Assembly: GCA_013396635.1 (NCBI GenBank)
Contig: WBMW01000020.1
Span: 1-64,000 of the forward strand
Length of the DNA: 64,000 bases
Direction: 5' to 3'
From: Penelope pileata
Taxonomy: Eukaryota > Chordata > Aves > Galliformes > Cracidae
Shown here: positions 1 through 12,585 of the stretch, one piece after another
Layout: the number at the start of each line of letters is the position of its first letter
How positions within the stretch are numbered: position 1 is the first letter of the stretch
Made by a program: the position numbers and the translations under genes
Notes under the pieces: model-generated
What the model was told of the DNA's origin: nothing
Database searches by the model: none
The model's input: only the letters and a program-made list of their open reading frames with translations

Positions 1-270
1 TTGGAGGAGATGACCCTTGAATGATTCTAAGTTGAAAGAGGGAAGGTTTACATTATATGTCAGGGAGAAGTTCTTCACTGAGAGGGTGGTGAGGCACTGC
101 CACAGGCTGCCCAGAGAGGCTGTGGATGCCGCATCCCTGGAGGTGTTCAAGGCTAGGTTGGATGGGGCCCCTGGGCAGTCTGATCTGGTGTGTGGCAGCC
201 CTGCCCATGGCAGGGAGGTTGGAACTTGATGATCCTTGAGGTCCCGTCCAACCCATGTCATTCTATGATT
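1..270 (+). mobile_element. CR1 LINE 3' end, cut by window edge
   Basis: The stretch matches the terminal part of avian CR1 LINEs: the segment around 60-140 (start of AAGTTCTTCAC through GGCTGCCCAGAGAGG), then a CCCTGGAGGTGTTCAAGG block, then GATGATCCTTGAGGTCC and the ATTCTATGATT tail ending near 270. It is in sense orientation and lacks everything upstream, because it starts at the window edge and CR1 copies are usually 5'-truncated. Short open frames inside it are by-products of the non-coding 3' region and not genes. Confidence 0.95.
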
Positions 271-3200
271 TGTTTACGTATTTGTTTCCTGATTTTACCC
301 AACTTTCTGAAGTGCTTTAAAAAATTATATTTTCTATAGGGATGCTTTGAGCTTTGTAGGAGAAGAATACCATTGATCAAATAGCAGAGAATTAGAGTTA
401 TCTGCAAACATCATCTATTATTTTAAAAACACTAATGAAAATATGGAAACATATCTGCATAACAGCTATTGACAGTTATGTCCTACATTAACCCCCATTA
501 AAAAGAATTCATAGGTTCCAAATGGCAGAAAATCAATGGCACCTGAAATATACGCAAAATAAAAATGCAAAGCGTGAGCTTCCATGTTTGTTGTAATGGG
601 ATACTAAGAAAATGGTTGGGAACCAAGCCAGAAAATAAAATGAAATAGCTGAAGCATTAAATTAATAATTCTGAAGAGAATTTACAATAGGAAATTCTAG
701 CAATTCAGGATAAGTGCTAACCACCTCAGATGAAGTCAGCATATGAAAATCTGAGTGATTTATTAAGAGCAACAGGAAATCAACAAGTGTTGGAGTTTTA
801 TTGAGGGAAGGATTAAAATCTTCCTCCACAGATTCTCTAGAGAGAGGAGACTGGGAGAATAAACCTTTTCTCACATATTTCTTATTAGTGGAAAATATTA
901 TAGGATTGGCAGCGTCCGAGTGTTACTCAAAATAATAAGCAGCAAAAGGGTTTTTACACTGTGTTTAAAGTTGATTGCATGCTACTTTTCTTTTTTTTTC
1001 AGTTTGTTATTGCAACTTTGATAGGCAGCAGTGGTTAATCAGCAGGTTTTTTTTTTTTTTTCAGTTAGCGCTTTGCCTAATGAATTAGTAATGCAAAGAA
1101 AGCCCTCTCAGAATGTAGTCTTGGCTATTACTCTTATCCTGACTGGAGTATAACACTCACTGCTATTTTTAAGAAAGTCAACACACAGGCTTGTCCATGG
1201 TATAAGAGCTGCCCTAACTGTACAAGACAATAGGAGGAAGAAAGCTGCAGAGGGCTATAAACAAGAAAGAAGCACAGTCAGTGGGGATATACTGATTTTT
1301 CTTTTTTCTTCTTCTTCTCATGTCTCCTCCTTTCCTCTCCAATTCATTGTTCACCAGATATTTTCCCCTTTATGGACATCTGCTCTTTAGAAGCTGCAGT
1401 ATCCATTTCTTGGTTCACACTCTGTTCCTCTACTCCATTATTTGTAAACAAAATCCTATCTCATTTGCTTTGTCTCCAGCCCATTTCTCCAGATCACTTG
1501 CGCTTACTGTTTCTCAACAATGTAAAAGAGAAGAGGGGCAAGTAACTTACTTGAAAAACAGTGTTAAGGAGAACATGGAATAAGGTTAGATTTTCCTAAA
1601 GTTCCTCATGTCAGTGGTGTACATATTTGCTAGTGCAGTCTCCTTTATTAAACTTCATCCTTCTATTTAATATATTAATACATTACACTTTCTAACCTAT
1701 AATCTCTTATGCACATTTTATGCATTGGTCATGAAAAGAACTGCCGGCTTTCATTTCAAATTAAAAATCCCAGCAAGTCTGCCAGTGCTGGTGCTCATGC
1801 AGATAAATTGAAAAATCCTTACAATCACTCAGGAGTCTTAACGCTTCAGGATGTTTTTTTCTCACAGTTTTTCCTGCATTCACTTTTGAGCTCAGACAAC
1901 TACAAATCATAATCACTGGATTCAGTTATTAGTTTCCCAGAATTCCTGAGGAAAGAAAACCTGCAAAACTCATTATCTATTTTTGTTTTGTTTTGTACAT
2001 ACAGAGTAACTTATTTGCTACTTGAAAATATTTGTGCCATTAGTATGATTATAACACATAGGTAATTTGATTCAGATCCGAATGTTTAGTGGTGGCTAAA
2101 GCTGTGGATAACGTAATCTGTTTCATACATGCTCTACCTCAAAAGTATGTGCGTTTCCAAAGGAAAAGATTGATCTGTGGTCTCAGGGTACGCTTCTGAC
2201 TAATTTTAAGAGCTGTTTTAAAAATCAGTTTTTGGGGTTAATCCAGGGACGTAATCTGACATCTGAGCCAAATGGTGCTCTGATTCACCTTTGCTTGTAA
2301 TTCCACCAGCTCTGCAACTTGACTGGCCAAAACGTATGTCACAAATATATTTTTTTATGTCTTCACTGTGCAAAAATGAGAAAAAGTATGAGTATGAGAC
2401 TGAAGACAAATATGAATAACATGCTGAGGTTTTTGATCTTATCAGCAGAAGTCACTGAAGTGTCTGAATATAATTTGCTTGAGCTCAAAGATCTCTGTCG
2501 AACTACTATGTACTGTAAAGGGTGCATACAGTGATTGCCAGCAAAATTTTGACACAATTCATTGCAAATAATGAACATTGTCTTTATAAGCATAGTTTTC
2601 AGCATTTCCAGTAAGGAAGGCCACTTAACACTTCATGTTATTTATTAAGAATATGATTAAGGGAAAAGGAATATTAAACGCATCATCATACAATCCTTTC
2701 TGATAAAAAGCTTTTATGCTCTCATGTGTCAAAGACAGTTTTCAGGGTTTGAAATTTGTCAGAGACTGACACATTGTCATGGACATAGTTTGAAATCTTC
2801 CAAGCTGACTGTGACAGAAGCCTTTGAAAAATCTTAGCAGCTTCTTACCTGGGCACTTAGAGCCCCTGAGCAGGTATGTGCAATGAGTATGCTGCATCCT
2901 GGAGCCACTGGAGACTGAGGAAGATTTTCACCTGAGAATTCACTACTTGATTTTTCTAAAGTGGTGATTAGTCATAGTCACAAATTGTGAACTCCAAATT
3001 AGCAAACAGTTTTACTTGTACATTTGTCTCACCATCTATCCTGCTGAAGGGTTCCTGTGACAATAAGTTGAATGAGGCTTATAGAATATTCCAAAGATGT
3101 CTGTGAGGAAATCTGTAATTCTGGTTTGAAAAAAAAGAGCTTGAATGGCATTCAGTGAAGGTGATTAACGAGTGACTACATTGTGAACTAATGTAAAGCA

Positions 3201-4088
3201 GCATGGCAAAAAGAGATTCCTAACACTTGTCAAATAAAGGTGGCTGTTTTTGTGAAAAAATTGTGTAATACTGAAAATGAAAATTGTGTGATAAATTAAA
3301 TGAATAAATAAGCTCCCTTGAATGCAAAACATTTGGTTTAATGTATATTAAATCCACAGCATTTGAAAATTATTTCATTTTACTGTGTGCAATGAAATTA
3401 TTTCCACTGTGAGACTAGAAATATTTGTAGGGGGGCAGATTTTCAGATTTGTTACAATGGTGGTTAGATTTGGAAATTTGCTTTAAAACAAAGACTTCAT
3501 ATTAATACAAATATTCTACTATTTCAACATAATTTGGACATATTTTATTGTGCATCACTTACTGTAAACTTTAGATAATAACAAAATCCAGAGAATATTA
3601 TATATTCTGTATATAAGCAGACACAAGACATGCATTTCATTTTGCAAATATGTATGTTTTTCGCATATAATTTCCTGGAAATGTTTTCTTACACCATTAT
3701 GACCTGAATCCATTTTTTCTTTTTTTTTTTTTTTGGTTTCGCTTTTATAAAAGATGTCTCATTTGACTTGTCCTCACTGCACTGGAACAAATTTAAGAAT
3801 CAAACCTTTGAAGCAGTTTCCTATTTATATGATGTATATAGATGTACAACATATACTTTTTGCATACACAAACATTAAAAGAATTTGAAGACAAGCACTC
3901 TGGATTTGGAGAACACCTAAAGAAAAGTTATACAGCCAAGCTTAGGTTTATTCTTCCATGATTAACAGTTAAAACAGTGCCCTGTGCACCACCTCCGTAA
4001 CAGATGGCTACACTTACTTTCGTTGTGTAGCGTTGCCTGCAGCACTCCTCCTTGTATTTCAGATGTGTGGGTTACGTTTTCTGTTAAA
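271..4088. other. AT-rich stretch without recognised gene or repeat
   Basis: No coding region, RNA gene or transposon is recognisable here. It holds several homopolymers: a T-run with CAG ending at 1002, a T15 run followed by CAG at 1047-1064, and a T15 run at 3720-3734. Open frames are all under 90 codons and several lack an ATG, as expected by chance in AT-rich DNA. Confidence 0.7.
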
Positions 4089-4450
4089 ATGAGCCACCAG
4101 TGTGCCCAATGAGCCAGCAATGTGCCCTTGTGGCCAGGAAGGCCAATGGTGTCTTGGGATGCATTAAAACAGGTTGAGGGAGATGATCCTCCCCCTCTAC
4201 TCTGCCATAGTGAGGCCTCACCTGGAGCACTGTATCCAGTTCTGGGCTCCCCAGTTCAAGAAAGACAGGGAACTACTGGAGAGAGTCCAGTGGAGGGCTG
4301 CAAAGGTGATGAGGGACCTGGAGCATCTCCCTCAAGAGGAAAGGCTGTGAGATGGGTCTGTTCAGGCTAGAGAAGAAAAGACTGAGAGGGGACCCTGTCA
4401 ACGCTTATAAATATCTAAAGGGTGGAAATCAAGTGAACGGGGCCAGGCTC
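4089..4450 (+). mobile_element. CR1 LINE, 5' part of a copy split by an LTR
   Basis: This is the end of CR1 ORF2 in sense orientation: GTGTGCCCTTGTGGCC, GATGATCCTCCCCCTCTAC, TGGAGCACTGTATCCAGTTC and ATAAATATCTAAAGGGTGG blocks follow in the expected order. The reading frame is broken. A short tandem duplication near 4089-4125 repeats the GAGCCAGCAGTGTGCCC region, and about 15 bp usually present after GCATTAAAA are missing. The copy stops at GGCCAGGCTC (4441-4450), where a solo LTR has been inserted, and resumes at 4765. Confidence 0.95.
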
Positions 4451-4764
4451 TGTAGGGAAACAGTTGATCACAGCATGAACTGATGATTGAGCACATGGTG
4501 GAGGGGTGTGGCTGGCCCAGGGAATACTGGTAGATCTGTTGCACCTGTGACCGGAAGGGGTGGACCTAGGGCGGGGTTGCCCCAGGCTTAGATAAAGGCC
4601 AACCAGGCAGAGAAGGAAGTAGCTTGAGAGGATTGAGGAAGAAGCTTGAGAGAGAGAGAAGGAAGACTGGGAAGGAGCTTGAGAGAGCGGAGGATGATAT
4701 GCAGCAGAGACCCTGGCTCCATATGAAATGGTGTAGTTGTAAGAGTCTTTGGACTTCTGTTGCA
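4451..4764 (+). mobile_element. Small solo LTR (314 bp) inserted in a CR1
   Basis: The segment has no CR1 similarity yet interrupts a CR1 that continues cleanly on both sides. It begins TGTAGGG and ends GTTGCA, so it has the TG...CA ends of an LTR. It is flanked by GGCTC (4446-4450) and GTCTC (4765-4769), a 5-bp target duplication with one mismatch. A possible TATA-like element (TTAGATAAAGG) lies near 4588 on the plus strand, which is the weak basis for the strand given. The second half (about 4610-4690) is purine-rich, with AGCTTGAGAG repeated three times. No internal retroviral genes remain, as expected for a solo LTR. The family was not recognised. Confidence 0.75.
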
Positions 4765-5044
4765 GTCTCCTTTTGGTGGTGCCCATTGACAGTACGAGGG
4801 GCAATGGGCACAAACTGAAACACAGGAAGTTCCATCTGAACACGAGGAAGAGCTTCTTTACTTAGAGGGCGATAGAGTACTGGAACAGGCTGCCCAGAGA
4901 GGTTGTATATTCTCCTTCTTTGGAGATATTCAAGACCAATCTGGATGTTTTCCTGTGCAACCTGCTGTATAGAACCTGCTTTAAGGGAGTTGGACTAGAT
5001 GATCTCTGGAGGTCTCTTCCAACCCCTGTGATAAATTCTATGAT
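4765..5044 (+). mobile_element. CR1 LINE, 3' part of the split copy
   Basis: CR1 resumes with GGTGGTGCCCATTGACAG, then GGGGCAATGGGCACAAACTG, GAAGTTCCATCTGAACAC, the GGAACAGGCTGCCCAGAGAGG block, and the end GATGATCTCTGGAGGTC with ATTCTATGATTG. It joins in phase with 4089-4450 once the LTR is removed, so both are one original insertion. The CR1 is older than the LTR. Confidence 0.95.
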
Positions 5045-7419
5045 TGGCAAAGATACAAGATAAAAGTGGAGCTCCCACAAAGCTCAACTATTGTCTTAAA
5101 GCAAATATTCTTCAGAGAAAGGCTTTACTTCAATAGAATACTTTTATTTATGAGATAAGTGCAATTTTGCTTTAAAAAAACTAAAACATCTGTGCTCTTC
5201 TTGAATTGTTAAACAGTTGCTTAATTGCTTTCCTGAACTGGGGATTAGACTGAATATTTAAAATTATTTATCTAGGTACCGTTACTTTGACCCTCAGCAC
5301 TTAGAAGAGGGAAATGAGTTTGTCACTGTAAATGTGCTGTGTCTAGTTACCCTGTTTATACATGCTAATCTGAATTTGGAGAGTTAGGAAATAATGCGTT
5401 CCCATATTGTAAGTCTTTAATAGAATACACATATCTGACCTGAGAATTGGGAGGAGCAGCCTTATCTTTTCATAATTCTTCAGAAATCCATGGGACTAGA
5501 GACAGTGAGCACTGTGTATGAGCAAAAATTCAGGGTATTTGAGAAAGTATGACTTCTCCAAAAACACAGTGCTGAGGAGAACAGGTTGTTTGAGGCAGAC
5601 AGTATTCTTATGTTAATAGGTTTTGTGCTAAAACAGAATCTGCACTGAAGTCTTGAATTTTGTAAACAAGCTGTCAACAACACTTTTTATGTATTCACAT
5701 TACATTTTGTCTTATTCTTAGTAAAATTGATGCCAACTTGCATTACATTTGATTGTGGAATGATAAACATGTCCCTGTGATAGAAGATAAAGAAATTCAT
5801 ACAGGTTTATCCTCTATAGAGCTGAGCAAAATATCTTACATACCATATACGCATTTAGTTCTTCAGTGTGTTTAAGAGGAAAACATCTCATAATTGCAGG
5901 AGGTAAGCAATACTGAAGGCATTGTGTCTCATTACAATTCAGAGAACGATAGAGGAAAATGATGGCAAAAGGTTTGATGCAGCAAATGGGAAATTTATTT
6001 TCAATTTGAAATTTCCGTGCCATTTAACAGGATAGTTGGAGACAGACATTCTCTTTTCAGCAGTTCTAGTTAGCCAGTGCCTAGCAGCGAGTTGTGAGCT
6101 TTTCACTTCTATTGGCTTTATCATCATTATATCAGGGAGATGAATTAATCAAAGCTACTCCAGACAGCACAGCAGTGACATTTGCTTAAGTAACTGAAGG
6201 ATGAGTGAGCTCAGGGGTGGAAATGAAAGCAGAGAGGATGTCCTCAGCCTTGCTTATGAGCCTGATTAGTCCTTGGGATGGAGCCATCGATTCTGTTATC
6301 AGACATGTTTGCATCTGCATCATGGTGGGCTTTGTAACTCCCCCTCACAGGAGATCAGGTTTGGGACTCTGCAGTGGATTCTCCCAGGCAGCAGTGAAGC
6401 AAGAAGTAAGGTTTTGCTGTTGGTATGCTCAGGATCAAGTTCTGGCTGGTATCATGAAAATAACCCCTTAATGCCCCCACCTCAAACAGTCTTTAGGGTC
6501 ACAGATCACAGTGGCTCCTAATAGCACCTTTGTTTCACACTGAGTTGCTCTGTTTTGGATAACTACATGGTTTGTCATTGCCTCCATTGACAGCCCAAAA
6601 TAGCTGCTCAGTACAGCCAAGGGGACCATCACAGAACCAAAAGCAAAAGGCAGCAAACATGAAACAAACTCCCCAGAGAAGAATGATGCAAGAAAAATAA
6701 CAAAACCTTACCTGCTCAACTCTCCTTCCTAGGAAGAAATGATTTGAATCCTTTGGCCTGCTGGATCAGACCTGCCATCTATTGCTGGTGTAGTCGCAGC
6801 AGCTGTAGGAGATTGAATAAGGCTTCATGCCTCTAAGCCACTGCCAAGCAATAGTGCCTCTTACAGCAGTTTCTTAAGCTGTAACTGATATGGAAGGGAG
6901 AGGGTAACTATCAAAAAGCCTGTAGGGTATGCTAGTATTTCTATAGCTATTTATGTCATTGTTAATGCTTCCAGCTCAGGTGTTAGGTGGGTTTTACTTC
7001 TGATTTTGTGTAGGAGTAAACAATTGTACGAAGGAGAAGAGAAACCAAAGAAATCCCTTGGCAGCCATAAAATCTTCTGCAGAATTGGCTCTTTTTGTGC
7101 AGGCATGTAGGGATGGGCCAGTGTAAATGGTAAACAAAACAAAGGAGCTGTGAAGGAAAAAGAGATTCCTGTGGTACTACGGTGGCTCATACCTGTGCCT
7201 GTCTCAAGTCTGGAAGCCTACAAAGTGTGATGCAAATGCTATGAGTTGGATAAATAGTTTTGAGGCAGAACTTTGATATACACAGAGCTTAGTTCAATCC
7301 ATGTCTGTGACGCTGTGCTTCCCCTGCCCCAGCCTGACCTTTATTTCCCACACTCCTGCTCAGGCGAAAACCACTAGAGTCAGTCATGATGGCTACATCT
7401 GACTTAAGCAGATAACCAC
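5045..7419. other. Unique-looking AT-rich stretch
   Basis: No repeat, RNA gene or coding exon was recognised. Open frames of up to 88 codons occur (for example 6205-6471), but none has a recognisable domain and the lengths fit chance. Confidence 0.65.
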
Positions 7420-7923
7420 CAGTGGCAGTCATGATGGATGTGACTGGTGGTGATGTCTTGGGCCACATATAAAATATATAGTATAGTTAATGTATATAAA
7501 TAATTTTTTTACAAAAACATGAAAAAGGGCAACAAAAACATAAAACTAGTGGGATATTTGACCTTGTGACAGGTCTCCACAAGCACGCACACGTGTACGA
7601 AGGTTGAAATATTATTAACAGCAGTCACTGTGGTTTGCTCACCGAGTGGCACAAGTGCATGAAGTGTATCATACAAGCAGGTTTCAATTCAGCTGCATGT
7701 GTGTGGTAGGTGTGAGAGGCAGAGTCAGTGCTGCACTGCACCCTCCCCTCCACAGCATTCCATTGTCACCTATGCAATCTGCGCTCGAGCTACATGCAGT
7801 TGACTAATGAAAAATATCACTAAAAATCACATAATAGTGTTAAAAGTTTGCAATCTTGTGGGGCCACATTACCAGCGGTTCAGGGCCATGTGTGGCCCAC
7901 GGGCTGTGGGCTGGACACACCTG
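7420..7923. mobile_element. Probable non-autonomous hAT/Charlie-type DNA transposon
   Basis: Both ends resemble the terminal regions of Charlie-type hAT elements. The left end runs CAGTGG...(7420) to GTCTTGGGCCACATATAAAA (about 7456-7475), followed by an AT-rich block. The right end has GGGGCCACATT, a GTGTGGCCCACGGGCTG block and finishes GGACACACCTG at 7923. Read on the minus strand this end starts CAGGTGTGTCC and is rich in GGCCC motifs, as known for Charlie terminal repeats. The inner 7560-7780 segment is unlike the ends. I could not find the expected 8-bp target duplication, so the exact limits are uncertain. No transposase frame remains. Confidence 0.55.
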
Positions 7924-10900
7924 CTCTATTCACTAAATATTCCAGTTTACCATGCCAACTCAAATCTTGTTAAGTCGCTGTCTTATTTATGATTAAGCTA
8001 AGTTAAATCCCTATTTTATAGGGTTATTTATTTATATTGATATTTTATTAATAAATATATTGCTGCTCCTCTCTTATGAGTAACACGTATAATTCTCTCC
8101 ACAACAATACCTCAGTGACACTCTGCTTAGAAGATGTTTTGGTCCCTATTAATCCTAATCCCGACTCTTCTAATCAAAATAGAGCTTTTTCCAATATGAT
8201 TTTATGTTGTGACCTTTTAAACCAGCCTCAGCTAAGTGCCTAAGGTTCTGAAGTGGTTCTGTTGAAAATTTCTGCTAAATGCTCATTTTCTCCCCATGTA
8301 GCAAGAGCTTTTTTGATTCCTCTTGTTTATTTCTGTGGAGAAGTAGCCTTCCCAAGTCTATTCACCTCTATGGTACAAAAGAGTACTCCTTTAATGACTC
8401 CTAGATAAATGACCTCATTGTGTAAGCAAATGACTTTGGAAATACTGTAGATTTATGCCGGTGATAAAGGAAACTACTTAGAAATTTAAGCCAGCAATAG
8501 AAACTGAAATTTAATTTATTTTGTGGAAACCTCATAGCTCTTCCAATGAGATACACAAGTCAGGACACTAACATAAAGTGACTGACTGCACATGCACATA
8601 TAGGCAACTTGCACGAGAGGTGAGAGAAAACTGATACACAAAGATGTGCCTAGAAGTTACCTTTGTCACACCTAGTGGTAACACTATTGTGACTCAGAAT
8701 GCAGACAGATCAGCTTGTGTTTTCTGCCCAGAGAAATTCTGTCTGGCAAATCAAGTGTACTATATTATAAAGTATCTGTCTTTCTGAAGGAAGGAGCATG
8801 AGATGTAACCTTCCAATACATCTGAAGCAACTGATATTCCAGACTGATGGAGACATGGAGACACCAATCTGCCTTTCAATCAGTATCTTTTTCTCTAATA
8901 ATGATTAGCTTACCTGTCACTGTGCTAACATACACTTAGCTATGTTATTAATGAGTTTAACTCCACTGATTATATGTCATTACAGAAATTTCTGTAAGAA
9001 GCTCTCTGGCTCTGTTGGACTGAATTTATTAATACATAATATAGTGAGGTGGAGATCTGTTGCCTTTAAGATTGACCTACCCAGGATCTCACTCCAGATC
9101 CTTGCATCAAGATGTCTTCTGTGGTGATGTACCTGCTCACACCAGAAGTAAAATGGATTCTCTGTATTCAATTGGCATGAAACTGAATGCGATAATTACA
9201 GCAGCTCCAATTCTGCTTTGCTCTGGTTTATTAAATGTGATAAATTGATATAAAATCCCTTTTAGGCATGAATACACAGTAAAAGAAAAACAATTAATTA
9301 GAACTTGGATTAACTGAGCATCAGTGTTCAGTGAAGTGGTCCCTGCTACAAAAAACACAGAAAGCCTTAAGCCTCAACAGGCTGTGACTAAAGGACACCA
9401 AGCTTAAATAGTCATGCTGTTGGTAGACATTATCAAAGGTACATCTGGTACGCTGATAACAGGGAGCCTGGTCTGTATCAGGTGAATCTTTTTTATCTTT
9501 CAAGAAAGCAAGCCAACAGCAAATATGTTAATGGCAGAAAGGGACAAGCATAACCTTAAGTGCTGATCAGCTGTGCTTGAATTATCTGGCTTATCAGATC
9601 TAGCAAGATGCCCTTGGTGCCAGGCACTGGTTCAGTCAGCTGAAATCCACAGTGCTTCAAGTGCAGTGTAATTGCTCTGAAACTCAAGAGAAAAGGGGAT
9701 TAGTCTGTACAGCAATCTTGCTCTCTCTGATGTGATTCATAAACGCATCTGAAAATGTGTTCAAAATAGGTAAGTATCAGGCTATGTCCCCAGAGTCCTG
9801 TATGGACTGCAGTAGATCCCTGCACGGTGTACAGGTGTTCCTGCCACCTACTTCTGGCATTGAGCTTAAATGCAGAAGAAGGATGAAGATAGAAGGCCAA
9901 ACCTCCAAGTCTCTCCCTATAACCTCAAATGTGCTTGAGAGGAGAAAATGCGATTATCTAAGCTGAAGAGAATGTTTTCTGCAAAGTAAATATACTGGGA
10001 AGCCTGCAGTCCAGGTCTGTGTCTGAAATATCTTGGCAAGAGAGGGAAGCATGTTTTGAGCCATTTGTTTGAAAGCTGACTTTACTGTTTGATTGCATAA
10101 GGGAAATCTTTCAGCTAGAAAATGTAAAAGGCATCATTAAAACGTTGCTCTGTTGTTACTGCTGAGTAGAATGCACAATTTCTTATCTCTCTTTCCAACT
10201 TGACCACCTCTTTGTCTTTGCTGCTATTAACTATATTCCTGCCTTGCAGGTTTTCCATTTCTTTTATGAATATGCTCCACTGTTACAAACACATTTAGAT
10301 CTATACTGCTGAGTCTATGCTCAGGAGGTTTTACTAGTGTAACTACATAGCGTGAATAAAGCAATATGACTTTTTGCGTCTTTATTCTTTCCCTGTAGCT
10401 GTTTTGCCTCAGATACGCTATCATTCGGTATCACTAGAATTCTCCTTCTTTTCCTCCTATTATATCTCCGTTTTGTTTTCCCTTTTAAGATGTGTACATT
10501 AAACATTTCTATCTTCCATTTTTCCCCTCATTTATTCTCATAGGCTTCTGTTTTTAATTAACTTCACCTAGTTCCGTTCTTTTTCCTTCTATTGCTTTCT
10601 GTTCTCTTTCTGGCAGTTATGCTCTTCTTCCAAATATTAACAGGCTTCTTGAGAGTGGAAATTGGACCTTTCTGTTATTTGGTCATTCCTCAACTTTCTA
10701 ATACTTCCAGTATCTACCAAAGGTTAATTTTATAAGAGATATTCGTATCTGATGTCTCTATTTCCCTTTGGGGAAGGGAAGGAACAAGATGCTACTACTT
10801 TTACAAGACCTATATCACTCTGTCAGTTTATATATGTCTCCTAAAATTGCAGCAAAAGAAGATTTTGGCCACTTACACAACAGTCTGTTCAACTCTGCAC

Positions 10901-12585
10901 TGTATGCAGATACAGGCATGGCACATATTTCTGTCCAAGAAACCCAAGGTAGAACAATGAGGCTGTTACAGCTCACTAGTCAGGGTGCCACATTTGGATT
11001 GCTGAGTGGTGGCAGGTGTGTTTAGAGTACCATTGATCACAATCCTCTCAAACTCTGTAGAAGTGGATTTCTCACACTATTATTTTCATAGGACTGCCAC
11101 CTTTCTCCAAAGAGGGACTTTAAAAAACAGAAAATGCTTGTAGCAGGGTATATGTGGTGTAAACAACACACGCAGCACTACCTTTTAAGCCAGAAATAAT
11201 CCTAATGGCACATTATTGTGCATAACAATAGAAGAATATCAAAGACCTGCCAGTAAAAAACAATCTTGAGATTCTGGGGCTGCAGTTGCATTGTTAGAAT
11301 GTTCTCAAGATTGCATTTTCTCAAGACATCTGCAAATTGCAGATGTGTTACTTAGAATATAATTAATACTAGCTTACTTTGATCCCAAATACAAGTGTAT
11401 TGAAACGGTGTCATGTGCAACAGCATATAAGTATTTTGCAGCACTGTGGTGGCCAGACACAACAATTAAGCGTTTTACTTAGAAAATTCTGTGAGCAGTG
11501 TGGCCAAAGGGACAATGAAAGGTTTGTGTAGTTGTGGATAGGAGGCATCGGAAAACACATGAACAGGAACCTAAACTGACAAAATTTAGGTAAAATTGCA
11601 TTAGCAGAAACATGTCAACAAGTAAACTCAGCAGTGGTTTTAAAATTTAATTCTGGCATAATTTTTCAATCTCTCAACCATTCCCATTGTAGCAGCCTAA
11701 TGGATCTGTGTATGTACCTACATGCACATCCAGCTGCAGTGCAATGCAGCCCACTGTAAGAAACTTTTGTGCTTCAAAGCTGAGGCCAACACAAGAACCA
11801 GGGAGGTACATTGTTACATTGGCACCGGCCCTGCTAGCTGAAGGCAAGACTCATTCTCTCTTGGCAGAGCTGGTGTTCCCTGGGAAATGAGAAATATCTC
11901 TGAGACCCCCAGCATCTTCCTGCTCCTCTAAGCTTGGTTATTCCCTGAAGCAAAATCCCTTCAGCACCATCTTGCAGAGGTACAGGGAGGACAAAATGCT
12001 AATTATTTGCTTCTACCATGTGGGAGGCCTCAGCAAGGAAGAAGAGTTTTTTTCTGCTTCATTTGCTATATCTCCTGAATTTCATGTGAATGGATGCTAA
12101 AAGCCCTAGTCTATAAACCCATGAGTATTTCCTTTTCATAGTTATCAGTGCAGGCAGTCTTGAGCATAGCAATGAAGCTGAGTGTCTGAGAGTTTGATAT
12201 CCAGCTGATCTGAGAATTTTAATATTTCCAGAACAGGAATAGCAAGCGTTGAGAGGGAACAGGGAGGAGGTGGTCTTTGGGGACATCAGCAACAGTAGGG
12301 AAGTGATGGGCAGCAAGCAGGCAGAGGAGAAGGAAAGCAGAGGGCAGAAAAGAGGTGAGTGTGGGAGTTTGTCATGAGTAGCGTGTTTGTAAGAAAGAGA
12401 GAGGATATTTCTTTAGCCTCATGGGGCAGGAGGGACAGAGGAAGGAAAGGCTGGCCTGGGGGACATGTCAGGTTAACCTGGGTGTGGTTAACCACAATCC
12501 CAAAAGGCTTGTGCAGCAGCAAAGGCTTTGCAAGCCAGTAAAAATAAGTATTTGCAGCACTGGTAACCTCACTTTGGTGGTTGTT
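7924..12585. other. Unique-looking stretch without supported gene
   Basis: Mostly AT-rich sequence with many stops in all frames. 11700-12540 is somewhat richer in G+C and purines on the plus strand. GGTTAACC occurs twice close together (12471-12478 and 12486-12493), making a short local inverted repeat. No domain, RNA gene or known transposon was recognised. Confidence 0.65.

Noticed and set aside
4415..4843. 142-codon minus-strand frame
   Set aside because: Runs antisense through the LTR and CR1 junctions; a shadow of transposon sequence.
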